The notes under the pieces: generated by a model
The model's database searches: none
What the model saw: only the letters and a program-made list of their open reading frames with translations
Told to the model about the DNA's origin: nothing
In this document: positions 17,578 through 26,271 of the stretch, one piece after another
Numbering within the stretch: position 1 is the stretch's first letter
Layout of the letters: each line of letters begins with the position of its first letter
Program-made: the position numbers and the translations under genes
Assembly: GCF_001606025.1 (NCBI RefSeq)
Contig: NZ_CP014945.1
Location: 1,612,001-1,676,000, forward strand
Source: Psychrobacter alimentarius
GTDB lineage: Bacteria > Pseudomonadota > Gammaproteobacteria > Pseudomonadales > Moraxellaceae
Direction: 5' to 3'
DNA length: 64,000 nt

Positions 17578-18927
17578 CTACACCTCACCCTTAGCCATAC
17601 GCTCTTCAAAAGACAGTCGCATGTGCGCGCCAACGCTGCGCAGCGGATCGGGCGGCATCCAGCTTGGTGTTGCATGTTTTAAGATAAAATCCAGCTCTGG
17701 GCTGTTTTTACCACAAATATATTCTGCCATATAGTGACCCAAGTAAGTGCCTTTTGCCACGCCAACGCCGTTCATGGCAGCGATGACATACACACCAGCA
17801 GTATGCTCTTTAAAAATAGGCTCATGGTTCATCGTCACACAAATCATACCACCCCACGTGTACTCAAAAGGAACATCGGGCAGTTGCGGGAAACGTGCTA
17901 GGTACGATTTACGGTGTTTAGCTTTTGCTTTATCGATTACCGCTTGAGGGCTGGATAGATTGGGCTGATAGTTCAATGTATTACGAATAAAAATTCGCTT
18001 ATCATCAGTCAGGCGTACCGTGGTGCCGGCAGGGTGGGCAGAGGTGAGTCCCCAAAGTTCTATATTTTTCAATGAAAAATCTTTGCACCGACTCATTTCA
18101 TCATCGGTCAAGGGGCGCGTCAAACTGGCATAAGTAAATATTGGGGTTATCCTATTATTGGATACACCAAATTGTTCCGTAAAAGCATTTGTCGCTAGTA
18201 CGATAATGTCAGCACTGAGGCGCGCTTTTGGAGTTTGGATAATTTTGTTGGCAAAATCTATCTCATCTACAGGGGTGTTTTCTAACAAAGTGACATTGTC
18301 AGGTAGGGCGCTGGCTACCGAAATGGCCAACGCTGCTGGGTTCACTAAAATATTGCCTGGCGTATAAATGGCGCGCTTGTAGTAATGGGTTCCCAATCTT
18401 TTCGCTAGCTCATCATCACTTAATATCTCGTACGGCTCTCCCATGCACTCTAGTGTATCTACAAAATCGGTCAGGCCAGAGAAATGCTTTTCTTCATGAG
18501 CGGCTAAATATTTGCCAGCCTGATGCCAGCATACGTCAAGACCTTGCTGCTTTTGAATACGATCCAAACGTTGAATCGCAAACTTATTTAAATCACGGAC
18601 TTGTGTTGTTGCCAGTGTATCAGGTTCTGTTGGATCTACATTGTGAGGCAAATCAATGATAAATCCTGCGTTACGACCTGAGGAACCTTGACCAACCTCC
18701 ATTGCATCAATAATGGCAATACGCGCCTCTGGGCGTAGCTGCGCCAATCGGTCAGCTGTGGCGAGACCTGAAAAGCCTGCACCAACAACAATGATATCAA
18801 AATACTCGTCTTTTTCAGCTTGTTGTACGGGCATGGGCCGCGTAAAAGGCACGGACTCAAACCAGCCAAGCTGACCATCTATGGCGGGCAATCTTTTGAT
18901 CTGTTGCATGTAGAAATTCTCTATCAT
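17578..18927 (-). CDS. FAD-dependent amine/D-amino-acid oxidase family protein (DadA/PuuB-like)
   Basis: A 449-residue flavoprotein of the DAO superfamily. The FAD-binding Rossmann motif is near 45-55 (DIIVVGAGFSGLATADRL), followed by the acidic residue at the end of beta-2, SSGRNAGFI, and a C-terminal TWGGMICVTMNHEPIF...AAMNGVGVAKGTYLG segment that closes over the flavin. The order and the GRNAGF block are like gamma-glutamylputrescine oxidase and related enzymes that oxidise amines or N-substituted amino acids. The first ATG is at 18927; a second one at 18909 is equally possible. It lies convergent with the acidic membrane protein gene. The substrate is not deducible. Confidence 0.82.
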   Translation of the reverse strand: MIENFYMQQIKRLPAIDGQLGWFESVPFTRPMPVQQAEKDEYFDIIVVGAGFSGLATADRLAQLRPEARIAIIDAMEVGQGSSGRNAGFIIDLPHNVDPTEPDTLATTQVRDLNKFAIQRLDRIQKQQGLDVCWHQAGKYLAAHEEKHFSGLTDFVDTLECMGEPYEILSDDELAKRLGTHYYKRAIYTPGNILVNPAALAISVASALPDNVTLLENTPVDEIDFANKIIQTPKARLSADIIVLATNAFTEQFGVSNNRITPIFTYASLTRPLTDDEMSRCKDFSLKNIELWGLTSAHPAGTTVRLTDDKRIFIRNTLNYQPNLSSPQAVIDKAKAKHRKSYLARFPQLPDVPFEYTWGGMICVTMNHEPIFKEHTAGVYVIAAMNGVGVAKGTYLGHYMAEYICGKNSPELDFILKHATPSWMPPDPLRSVGAHMRLSFEERMAKGEV

Positions 18928-19102
18928 TTGCTAGGTTATTTTTATTGGTTAAATAATAAAGAGATAATCTATCATAAAATATTGATGTAATCGTGCGCTG
19001 ATACCAATGTTTTGTATTTAACCTATGCTGGCTAGGCACAAATATATGGCTATTTATATTCAGATGGAGTTCTTCTTAAATGCAGAAATCATTGAGCAAA
19101 GT

Positions 19103-20059
19103 TCAATGTGGCGTTTTTTTAAACGTATTCGTGATGGTCAAAATACCGAGTATGACCAAGCCTGCGCCAAGCCAAAATCGTATCGTTGCTGACTCATGCA
19201 ATATTAGCCACACAAAAAACATCGCAAACAATGGCTCTGATAACTCAATCACTTGTACCTTGGACGCAGGCAAATACGTTAAAGCACTGGTGGTACAGTA
19301 AAAGCCTAAAATGGTTGGAAAAATAGCCAAACCCAGCAACCCAAGAATGGATTGATATCCTATATGCACAGGATCAAAGGTAATAATAAAGGGGATGAAT
19401 AACAATAGGCTGCCAAATAGTAATAAGTATTTGGTCAAATAAATACCGCCTTGTAAGCCAAAGCGTTGCATCAATACCGAAAATAGCCCATAGCCAATAC
19501 CAGCCAGCGCTGCAAAAAACACCAACGTTAAATCAACGCTGCTTGTCCAAGAAATCACAAAAATACCAGTAATTGCTAATAACACGCCCAAAATAGTATT
19601 AAGTAATAGTTTTTCTTTAAGGAGTAGTGCGCCAAATAGCGTTGCTGATATGGTTGCTGCTGCCATCAAAATCACCACGACATTGGCGGGATTGCCATAC
19701 TGATAAGCTTGGGTCTCAAAAACAAACAGCGTAAAAATACCAAAAAAGGCACAAACAGCAATGGCGGCCATGATGCGCTTATGGCTAGCATGATGATTAA
19801 GAGTAACACGTGCAGGCATGATGAGCTGTTGATACTGAACGTGCCTCGGCGTCTTACTCAGCATAAGAGACAGCAAGACAAAAGCAGCAAGCGTTTTTAA
19901 AAAGGCGACATCGTTACTTTTTAGCCCTGTATTCATAAGTAGCACGCTGAATATGCCTATCGTGGCATTGAGCGCTGCCGCTGCCAAGGCAAATAAAGCA
20001 CCCTTTATGCTAACGATATTTGCTCTACTAAGGTGCTGATTTAGCACTGGCATCTCCAT
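19103..20059 (-). CDS. DMT superfamily transporter (EamA family)
   Basis: A 318-residue protein with ten predicted membrane helices in two EamA repeats (about 15-145 and 165-305). The second repeat has the typical ALTYLPASKVQVIELSEPLFAMFFVWLILHE block. Members export amino acids or other metabolites, or are uncharacterised. The start is at ATG 20059 or the second ATG two codons later; a GGAG sits between them, favouring the latter. It is followed 125 bp upstream by another EamA gene on the same strand, but the two sequences are not close copies, so this is not a recent duplication. Confidence 0.85.
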   Translation of the reverse strand: MEMPVLNQHLSRANIVSIKGALFALAAAALNATIGIFSVLLMNTGLKSNDVAFLKTLAAFVLLSLMLSKTPRHVQYQQLIMPARVTLNHHASHKRIMAAIAVCAFFGIFTLFVFETQAYQYGNPANVVVILMAAATISATLFGALLLKEKLLLNTILGVLLAITGIFVISWTSSVDLTLVFFAALAGIGYGLFSVLMQRFGLQGGIYLTKYLLLFGSLLLFIPFIITFDPVHIGYQSILGLLGLAIFPTILGFYCTTSALTYLPASKVQVIELSEPLFAMFFVWLILHESATIRFWLGAGLVILGILTITNTFKKTPH

Positions 20060-20184
20060 GATCTGACGCTTAAATGAAAATTGACGATCAAAAGCTCAGT
20101 TAATATTGATCCTGACCCGATAAACTCAATACTCAAGAACACTTCGCCTTAGAGTCAAAGCTAAAGAAAGTCAGATACTTGGTA

Positions 20185-21156
20185 TTATTTATAAGCAAGT
20201 CTTCTTCCTAGCCCTAATTTCACATTTGCCAGTAGTAACCCCGATAATATCAATATCATTGCCAGTATCTTCCACCATGTCACAACTTCCCCTGTGAGCA
20301 CTACGGACGTTGTCATACCGAATATGGGTATTAGTAGCGCAAATGGCATCACCTTAGATGCGGTGTTCTTGCTGAGCAAATGCGACCACAGCCCAAAGCC
20401 TACTAGGGTTGAGATGTATACGATAAACCCTAGTGACAGCCAAGACCTCATCGACGCCTCGTTAAAGGTTGCCAGTTGCCATGCATCGGTCTCAAACAGG
20501 AGAGAGCATGGGATCAAAATTACGCAAGCGATAAGACCGCCCCATGCTACCAGTGCGAGAGCAGACAAAGCAGATGCCTTATTTTCTTTAGTATTGGAAG
20601 AAACAGTCCCAGAGGAAACAACAGGCACGTTTGTTTTTTGCTGCGCTGCTCTTAGAGTTGCCTGTGCCGAGGCCTGCTTGGAGGCAATATTGCCAAAGCT
20701 CCAGCCCATTGCGGCAATCAAGATACAGACAAATCCAGCCACAGGCATATCACCGCCGAGATTAAGTGCAATCACGCTAAGTCCCAATACTCCGACCAGC
20801 ATACCAATGATTTGCATGCGACTGACTGCTTCGCCTAGGATAAAGTACGCTAGTAACACGGTGATAAAAATCTGGATTTGCAGCAACAGCGCTGTCAACC
20901 CTGGTGACGCGCCTAGATGCATGGCGGTAAATATAAAGGCGTACTGAATCACAAAGGTACCGATGGCATAAATCAGTAAGGTGCGGTTAAAGGTAGGGGG
21001 TTTAAGAAAAAACACCAACGGCACCGCGGTAAAGAAAAAACGTAGGGCAGTGAGCATCAGTGGTGGGAAGCTCTCGAGCCCCCATGCAATAAAGGTGAAA
21101 TTTACACCCCAAATAAAGGTAACCAGTACAGCCAGTGCAGTATATATAGGGGTCAT
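20185..21156 (-). CDS. EamA family metabolite exporter
   Basis: A 323-residue DMT transporter with two EamA repeats. The N-terminus (VLVTFIWGVNFTFIAWGLESFPPLMLTALRFFFTAVPL) is characteristic of the EamA/RhaT group that includes the Escherichia coli O-acetylserine/cysteine exporter EamA. An extended hydrophilic loop of about 35 residues (about 165-198, rich in Ala, Ser, Thr and Lys) lies between the repeats. The ATG at 21156 has AGGA upstream. It is 66 bp downstream of the LysE-type exporter gene and could be co-transcribed with it, giving a cluster of three small-molecule exporters. Confidence 0.86.
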   Translation of the reverse strand: MTPIYTALAVLVTFIWGVNFTFIAWGLESFPPLMLTALRFFFTAVPLVFFLKPPTFNRTLLIYAIGTFVIQYAFIFTAMHLGASPGLTALLLQIQIFITVLLAYFILGEAVSRMQIIGMLVGVLGLSVIALNLGGDMPVAGFVCILIAAMGWSFGNIASKQASAQATLRAAQQKTNVPVVSSGTVSSNTKENKASALSALALVAWGGLIACVILIPCSLLFETDAWQLATFNEASMRSWLSLGFIVYISTLVGFGLWSHLLSKNTASKVMPFALLIPIFGMTTSVVLTGEVVTWWKILAMILILSGLLLANVKLGLGRRLAYK

Positions 21157-21221
21157 ATGATTATCCTAGGTAATTATTATGCGTTTTTCGTTTGTGATTT
21201 AATCGTCACCTTGCTTGCTTT

Positions 21222-21893
21222 TTAGCGCCATAGCATGACGGCACAATACAGCGTCATCAATACAATCAGTGTATGGATAATCCGCATCACATGCGGTAAA
21301 TGTACCAGTTTGCGCAGCCAGTGCCCGCCTGCCGCCCAGCAGCTGATCGACAAGATATTGATGATGGCACACATAATCAGCAATAGCTGGTTGTCCAGCC
21401 ACGAGTTACTGGTATGAAACATGGCCAGACTGGGTGTCACCATTGTCATGGTCCATGCTTTTGGATTCAGCCACTGAAACAGCAATGCCTGTCCAAAGCT
21501 TAGTGGTAAATCGCCCACGCGGTTTTTTGCGGTGGTTGCGCCACTTGTTTTACTTGCCAGCTCCTGTTGCAGTGCTTCATTGACAACCGCGGTAAAGTCC
21601 GTTTTTGCCATATGATAAGTAAGCCATAATAGATAGAGCGTACCCAGTGCTTTTATCGTCAACATAATCGCCGGAAAGCCAACTACCAAAGTTGCCATAC
21701 CCCAATAGCTCAGTCCAAGCATGACAGCAACGCCTGTCGTAATACCGAGCATATGCCAGCGACATGCCCAAAATCCGCACTTGATACTGCCATGTAGCAG
21801 CATTAAGTTATTGGGTCCGGGTGTGATGGAGTTAATGAATAAGAAAATAGCCAACGCGGTGATGCTACCTTCCAAGCCTGCCGTTATGCCCAT
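21222..21893 (-). CDS. LysE/RhtB family amino acid exporter
   Basis: A 223-residue inner-membrane exporter with about six helices. The conserved SITPGPNNLMLL motif (residues 22-33) and the QWLNPKAWTM block (about 142-151) place it in the LysE/RhtB family, which exports amino acids and related compounds. The ATG at 21893 follows GAGGAG. It is divergent from a MocR-type regulator across a 169-bp gap that contains a pair of long direct repeats, so it is the probable target of that regulator. Confidence 0.9.
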   Translation of the reverse strand: MGITAGLEGSITALAIFLFINSITPGPNNLMLLHGSIKCGFWACRWHMLGITTGVAVMLGLSYWGMATLVVGFPAIMLTIKALGTLYLLWLTYHMAKTDFTAVVNEALQQELASKTSGATTAKNRVGDLPLSFGQALLFQWLNPKAWTMTMVTPSLAMFHTSNSWLDNQLLLIMCAIINILSISCWAAGGHWLRKLVHLPHVMRIIHTLIVLMTLYCAVMLWR

Positions 21894-21937
21894 TTATCTA
21901 TTCTCCTCAAAACTTCAATGTGATTGAAGAGATCAAC

Positions 21938-22017
21938 TATAGTCTAGATGACCATGACAGACCCGATACAGTTCCACTGATGGTGAACAAAGTGTATAGT
22001 CATACTTAACATGACAG
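21938..22017. promoter_or_regulatory. Paired direct repeats between the lysE-type and mocR-type genes
   Basis: The composite unit TATAGTC-N8-CATGACAG occurs twice, at 21938-21960 and 21995-22017, exactly 57 bp apart and in the same orientation. MocR/PdxR regulators are known to bind direct repeats in the gap between their gene and a divergent target, so these are strong operator candidates. Confidence 0.65.
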
Positions 22018-22062
22018 TTTTTTATATTCAGATTCTTATAGTCCAAGATAAGTGCGCTCATT

Positions 22063-23463
22063 ATGGTCGAAAATTACAAACTCAATCCTAATTTGACGAA
22101 GACCGCTGCCGTCGCTGAATGGCTACAGCAGCGTATTGCTTGGCAAATTTACTTGCCCAATCAGCGTGTGCCATCGGTGCGCAAATTAGCAAAATTAATG
22201 GGTATCTCGAGCTTTACGGTGGTGCAAGCCTATGAGCAACTGGTGGCGACCAATGTATTGGTGGCTAAGCCAAGTTCAGGCTACTATGTGAATGTACAAG
22301 CAACACTCGCTCAACCTAATAGTGATAAAAAAGTCGGTACCAAGTACCCCGTTATAGACACACGCTGGCTGGTACAGCAGGTGTTTAGTGACATTCCGCA
22401 TCACCGATCACCAGGGGTAGGAACCTTACCCAGAGACTGGGTGCGTAATGACAAGATGGAATGGGCCATACGGCAGGTCACTCAGCAAGCGGATAGCTTC
22501 ATCTACGACTATGGCGAGGTGCAAGGCTATCTGCCGCTGCGTCAGCAGCTGGTTCAGCAATTGAATGTGCTTGGTATGCAGACCTATGCAGACAATGTCA
22601 TTACCACCGCAGGCATATCGCAAGCCATCACCATGATCGTACAGCTATTAACCGAAGTGGGTGACACGGTAGTGGTTGATGGGCCGGGCTGGTTTTGGCT
22701 ATCGAGTTGCCTACAGCAACAAGGACTCAATGTTGTCGCTGTCGAGCGCGACCATCAAGGCCCCAACATTGAGCAGATGCAAAAGCTGTTTGAGACATAT
22801 CACCCTAAGCTGTATTTGACCAACAGCGTACTACACAATCCCACCTCTTATAATCTACATCCTGCTCGGGCGCACCAAGTGCTCAACCTTATCCATAAAT
22901 ACGATGCGTATATTTTTGAGGATGATTTATACGCCGCGTTTGTACCGGACAGTCAAGTCCTGCGTTATGCCAGTCTTGATCAGTTCGAGCGCGTGTTTTA
23001 TGCGACGGGATTTTCAAAGTCGATGGCATCAGGTTGGCGCGTCGGCCTATTGGTATGCCCCGATAATTTCATTGATGAGGTGCTGCGAATCAAAACCTTG
23101 AGTAATATGAATACGCCAGAATTTGGTGAGCGCGTCATTCACCATCTATGGACGCACGGCGAGTACCGTCGGCAGATTAAAAAAGTCCATCAACACTTAT
23201 ATGATGCGCATGAGAGGATGCGTAAAGCATTACCAAAGATTGGACTTGCCTATCCTGAGCATACGCAGGCAGGCATTTTTGTGTGGGTAGATACTCAGCA
23301 AGATACCAGCCAGTTGGCACTAGATGCCTATAGCGATGGCTGGCTGGTGGCACCTGGGCAGTTGTTTCATCCAGATGCCAGCGCCTCAACCTATCTGCGC
23401 TTGAACGTATCGACGACTAGCGATGCATTTTTAGCATGGTTGGGGAAGTATTTAGACAATTAA
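22063..23463 (+). CDS. MocR/PdxR-type regulator (GntR DNA-binding domain plus aminotransferase domain)
   Basis: A 466-residue chimeric regulator. Residues about 15-80 form a GntR winged helix (RVPSVRKLAKLMGISSFTVVQAYEQLVATNVL). Residues about 115-465 form a fold-type I aminotransferase domain that binds pyridoxal phosphate: the lysine expected to form the internal aldimine is K319 in GFSKSMASGWRVG, the PLP-stacking and phosphate region is TTAGISQAI, and FEDDLYAAF carries the ring-nitrogen Asp. These proteins sense PLP or an amino acid-PLP adduct. The gene is divergent from the LysE-type exporter, suggesting control of amino acid export. No clear ribosome-binding site precedes the ATG. Confidence 0.9.
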   Translation: MVENYKLNPNLTKTAAVAEWLQQRIAWQIYLPNQRVPSVRKLAKLMGISSFTVVQAYEQLVATNVLVAKPSSGYYVNVQATLAQPNSDKKVGTKYPVIDTRWLVQQVFSDIPHHRSPGVGTLPRDWVRNDKMEWAIRQVTQQADSFIYDYGEVQGYLPLRQQLVQQLNVLGMQTYADNVITTAGISQAITMIVQLLTEVGDTVVVDGPGWFWLSSCLQQQGLNVVAVERDHQGPNIEQMQKLFETYHPKLYLTNSVLHNPTSYNLHPARAHQVLNLIHKYDAYIFEDDLYAAFVPDSQVLRYASLDQFERVFYATGFSKSMASGWRVGLLVCPDNFIDEVLRIKTLSNMNTPEFGERVIHHLWTHGEYRRQIKKVHQHLYDAHERMRKALPKIGLAYPEHTQAGIFVWVDTQQDTSQLALDAYSDGWLVAPGQLFHPDASASTYLRLNVSTTSDAFLAWLGKYLDN

Positions 23464-23522
23464 ATATAAGTCTCTATTTTGTTCAGGTGTTTAAAGTCAG
23501 TTTTTTTTGGAATGACTTCTTT

Positions 23523-24800
23523 TTAAATATGTTCAGAATAGCTTCGCAGGGTATCTATATAGTCTGCCCAATCCTGCATCATCTGTATCCTCGTATCAAT
23601 CTCATCGAGTCTGTTATAAGCGCCGCCATGAGTATCTTTGATTCTATGGCCCAACTGCAGTTCTGTGACGATATCTGAGTAACGCAGACCAGGCTGTTCC
23701 ATGAGCAAGGTTTTGGCGGAGGCCCGAAACCCATGCGCGCATTGCACGTCTTTGTAGCCCATGCGGTGGAACACCTGCACCAGCGCGGCCTTACTAATAT
23801 AAGCATTGTTTGAAGCGCGCGTCGACGCAAAGACATAGTCGTTATGACCGCTGATAGAGTGAATATGTCGTAAACGTGCGATGACTTGGGTGGCCAATGG
23901 CACCACTAAATGTGAGACCATATCGTCACGACCTTCACCTTTAGTAGGGGAGAATGCCCATACATTATTGTCCCAGTCGATGTCCTGCCAGCGCATAGAG
24001 CGCAAATCGATACTACGGACAAATATATAGGGTAGTAGATTCATGGCCTCAAGGGTGATCTTGCTTGCCCCTTTAAAATTGGCCATATCTTGTAAAAGCG
24101 TTGCAAACTGATCGGGCTTGGTAATGGCTGGCAAGTGATTACCTGAGCCAGCTGGTGCCAGCTCGCCACGCGTGTCAATCGCCACATTTCTATCGCATAA
24201 TCCGCGCGCGACGGCAAAAGAAAATACTTTTTCGGTATACAGTCGTGTGCTTGCACCAACGAAGGTGGCTTGATTGTCATTATTTTGAATGGCCTCACAC
24301 ACACTTAATATCATCTCACTGGTGATATCGTTCATTCTCAAGTCACCAATCTCATGACACATATAGCCAAGACACAAATCCCAAAACTTGAGCGTCGATT
24401 CACTAAACGCAGGCTTTTTAGATTTGCTGTGTTGGCGACCTGCTGTTTTGTGCGCGCGCCATGCTTGTGCAATCTCAGCGAAAGTAGCGTTCTTTAGATG
24501 GGTATACTTATTGACTTGTTCTTTTTGCTGTATGGCTTTGGGATCAGAGCCGTTTGCGACCATGTTAAGTATGGTTTCCGCTTTATACTTAACCTCGTAT
24601 AGATTAATGTCCTCGACCTTACCCAGCATCATTCTGGGCCGCTTGCCTGTGATGTGGGGATGAGCGTAGCGTAGGTAGTATTCTTTTTTTCCATTTGGAT
24701 AGACACGGATACTCAGACCCGCGACACCTGAAACGCTGACCGAGTAGTCTTTATCTCGGTATTCAAGTTTATTAATATCATTTGCATTATCGACAGCCAT
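23523..24800 (-). CDS. Tyrosine-type site-specific integrase (P4-like)
   Basis: A 425-residue phage/island integrase. The N-terminal DUF4102-type arm-binding domain (about 10-95, GLSIRVYPNGKKEYYLRYAHP) is followed by a core-binding domain (about 105-215) and the catalytic domain. The catalytic residues appear intact: R262 in FVRSIDLRSMRW, H356/R359 in HGFRA, H385 in GHRIKDTHGG, and nucleophile Y395. P4-like integrases usually insert at the 3' end of a tRNA or tmRNA, but no such gene is visible on either side. The ATG at 24800 follows GGATATCC. It is convergent with the mocR-type gene and marks the low-GC segment up to about 26.2 kb as horizontally acquired. Confidence 0.92.
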   Translation of the reverse strand: MAVDNANDINKLEYRDKDYSVSVSGVAGLSIRVYPNGKKEYYLRYAHPHITGKRPRMMLGKVEDINLYEVKYKAETILNMVANGSDPKAIQQKEQVNKYTHLKNATFAEIAQAWRAHKTAGRQHSKSKKPAFSESTLKFWDLCLGYMCHEIGDLRMNDITSEMILSVCEAIQNNDNQATFVGASTRLYTEKVFSFAVARGLCDRNVAIDTRGELAPAGSGNHLPAITKPDQFATLLQDMANFKGASKITLEAMNLLPYIFVRSIDLRSMRWQDIDWDNNVWAFSPTKGEGRDDMVSHLVVPLATQVIARLRHIHSISGHNDYVFASTRASNNAYISKAALVQVFHRMGYKDVQCAHGFRASAKTLLMEQPGLRYSDIVTELQLGHRIKDTHGGAYNRLDEIDTRIQMMQDWADYIDTLRSYSEHI

Positions 24801-24898
24801 AAAGGATATCCGTAAGTTTTATAAAAAGGTGGATGATAGCTAGTGATCCTTTATTTCTATTTTTGTGAGGTCACCATATATTAATGGGCACTTGCTAC

Positions 24899-24923
24899 TG
24901 GACACCAGTATGGACACTGGTGT
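24899..24923. repeat. Combined direct and inverted repeat upstream of the integrase
   Basis: TGGACAC occurs at 24899-24905 and 24911-24917, and the same bases also form an inverted repeat (ACACCAGT at 24902-24909, ACTGGTGT at 24916-24923). It lies about 100 bp upstream of the integrase start and is a candidate integrase binding or crossover site, or an autoregulatory operator. Confidence 0.4.
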
Positions 24924-24971
24924 TTATTATATCAATCATACAGTCCTTTTAAATAAAAGGTTTTTACCATT

Positions 24972-25008
24972 AATCATCCCCAAGGTTCACTTGGGGATGA
25001 TTTTGTCA
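24972..25008 (+). terminator. Strong orphan terminator hairpin
   Basis: A perfect 13-bp stem (AATCATCCCCAAG, loop GTTCA, CTTGGGGATGATT) followed by TTG and TCATAA on the plus strand. No plus-strand gene lies directly before it: the integrase is on the minus strand. It may have belonged to a gene displaced or lost when the element integrated. Confidence 0.6.
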
Positions 25009-25360
25009 TAAAGAGCCATATTAAGTGAAAAATGGGCTAACTAAGAGAGGTCTTGAGAGAAATAAGTGAATTAAAGCGACTGATAAGCGCTTTTACAGTC
25101 AGATAATTGGATTAAATATCGCCTGCACGCTTTATACTTCAATAGATTAAGAGATATTTTTATAAAAATCATGCTCGCGTACGCGCATAGAATTTTTTTA
25201 TCAGGGTAATGGTAGGGTTCTGTGCAAAAAAGAAGATGTTCAAACACGGTATTGCTTATGACTACTTATAATCAATTGTTTACTTTAGAATTATTTAGTG
25301 GAATTATGAGACAGCACGATAATTTATAAACTAACAATTTTTTATAATCGGAGTTAGCTT
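25009..25360. other. AT-rich non-coding stretch in the integrated segment
   Basis: No supported gene, RNA or terminator was seen. The stretch is AT-rich, with a short palindrome (GCGTACGC near 25178) and no frame that looks coding. Confidence 0.4.
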
Positions 25361-25552
25361 ATGTCAGTTTTTACAGATTTTCGAGCAGTATACTTTCTTT
25401 ACTGTATAAAAAAATAGTCAGATAGATCGAGGGTTGTACTGAATCGACAATACAAGCCTGTGGGATTCAATACCGATAACTATATCTAGTATAAAGACTA
25501 TCCTGTTTCTGAAAAACTATGCGAAATCTTATATCTTTTGCAAAAAAGTTAG
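25361..25552 (+). pseudogene. Degraded small conserved protein gene with in-frame amber stops
   Basis: An ATG at 25361 with a good ribosome-binding site (GGAG, 8 nt upstream) opens a frame that reads MSVFTDFRAVYFLYCIKK, TAG, SDRSRVVLNRQYKPVGFNTDNYI, TAG, YKDYPVSEKL... before a third TAG at 25550. The reading continues to look like protein across the first two stops: the YF-x-YC, LNR-x-YKPxGF and DYP patterns resemble a small conserved protein that I recall from phages and islands of related bacteria (from memory, not searched). The three stops are all amber (TAG), at 25415, 25487 and 25550. The simplest reading is a pseudogene in the decaying integrated segment. Amber readthrough is a less likely alternative. 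Confidence 0.55.
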
Positions 25553-25684
25553 TCCTGTATATTATCAATCCCCTTTATACTCTCGAAAACTATCAATTTG
25601 AGGTGTTAATGCAATTACAGATAAGAAATAAATTTAATAAGTTAAAATATTCATAAGCTCCAAAATTTACATTGTGAGGAAATT

Positions 25685-26191
25685 TTGAAATTTAAAGAAT
25701 TAATAAATCTTTCGAGTGACCAAGTAGGACGTATAGACATTGATGAGCTGATCTTAAATTTGCCTAATACACCAGTAGATGTTTTAGAACAGTTTTATCA
25801 AGATCATGGACGTAACTTTCAGTTTCAAGAGCAATATGCTGAATTAGATATTTATAATCTAAACTGGGAGATTGTGAATCTCACATTTGAAAACATGTCA
25901 CATGCTTCAATTTTTCCTTACTTCCAAAAGTGGGTAGATACCTGTTGTAAGAAGTCTCATCGAGTTTCGACAGATTTAAACTGGAAGCTAATTGGTCATA
26001 CAGATCAAACTGTAGCGCACTGGGAACATAATCATACTTGGAAAAGACCACCTATATTTCTTGAGTTAGATTGTGAATTGCATTTAGTTGAAGGCCATTC
26101 AAGGTTCGGCTGTTTAACAGGACTTGTAAGTAATGGGCTGATTTCTCACAATAAGACTCATAAAGTATGGTTAGCAAAGAACGTATATTAA
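25685..26191 (+). CDS. Small protein with a ParB/Srx-like EGHxR motif
   Basis: A 168-residue acidic protein starting with TTG at 25685, 5 nt after a clear GAGGA site. Most of it is helical and unrecognised (LILNLPNTPVDVLEQFYQDHGRNFQFQEQY). The C-terminal part reads LELDCELHLVEGHSRFGCLTGL; a hydrophobic strand followed by EGHxR and a helix is the hallmark of the ParB/sulfiredoxin-like nucleotide-binding fold, as in proteins with EGHTRLGAL. The match covers one motif only, so function is open. It lies alone in a low-GC segment behind the integrase and is followed by a strong terminator, as expected for an island cargo gene. Confidence 0.62.
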   Translation: MKFKELINLSSDQVGRIDIDELILNLPNTPVDVLEQFYQDHGRNFQFQEQYAELDIYNLNWEIVNLTFENMSHASIFPYFQKWVDTCCKKSHRVSTDLNWKLIGHTDQTVAHWEHNHTWKRPPIFLELDCELHLVEGHSRFGCLTGLVSNGLISHNKTHKVWLAKNVY

Positions 26192-26211
26192 GCCCTATAA
26201 CAATTAAGCAC

Positions 26212-26244
26212 AAAAAAGCAGACATCTCGATATCTGCTTTTTTT
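26212..26244. terminator. Bidirectional Rho-independent terminator
   Basis: An 11-bp stem (AAAAAAGCAGA with TCTGCTTTTTT) with T-runs in both directions lies between the convergent ParB-like gene and the reductase gene, and can serve both. Confidence 0.85.
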
Positions 26245-26271
26245 ATTTCTAAATTATCCTTTAAACAATGA

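Noticed and set aside
19103..21156. Recent tandem duplication of the two EamA genes
   Set aside because: The two proteins share only the family fold and have different loops and termini, so they are not recent copies.
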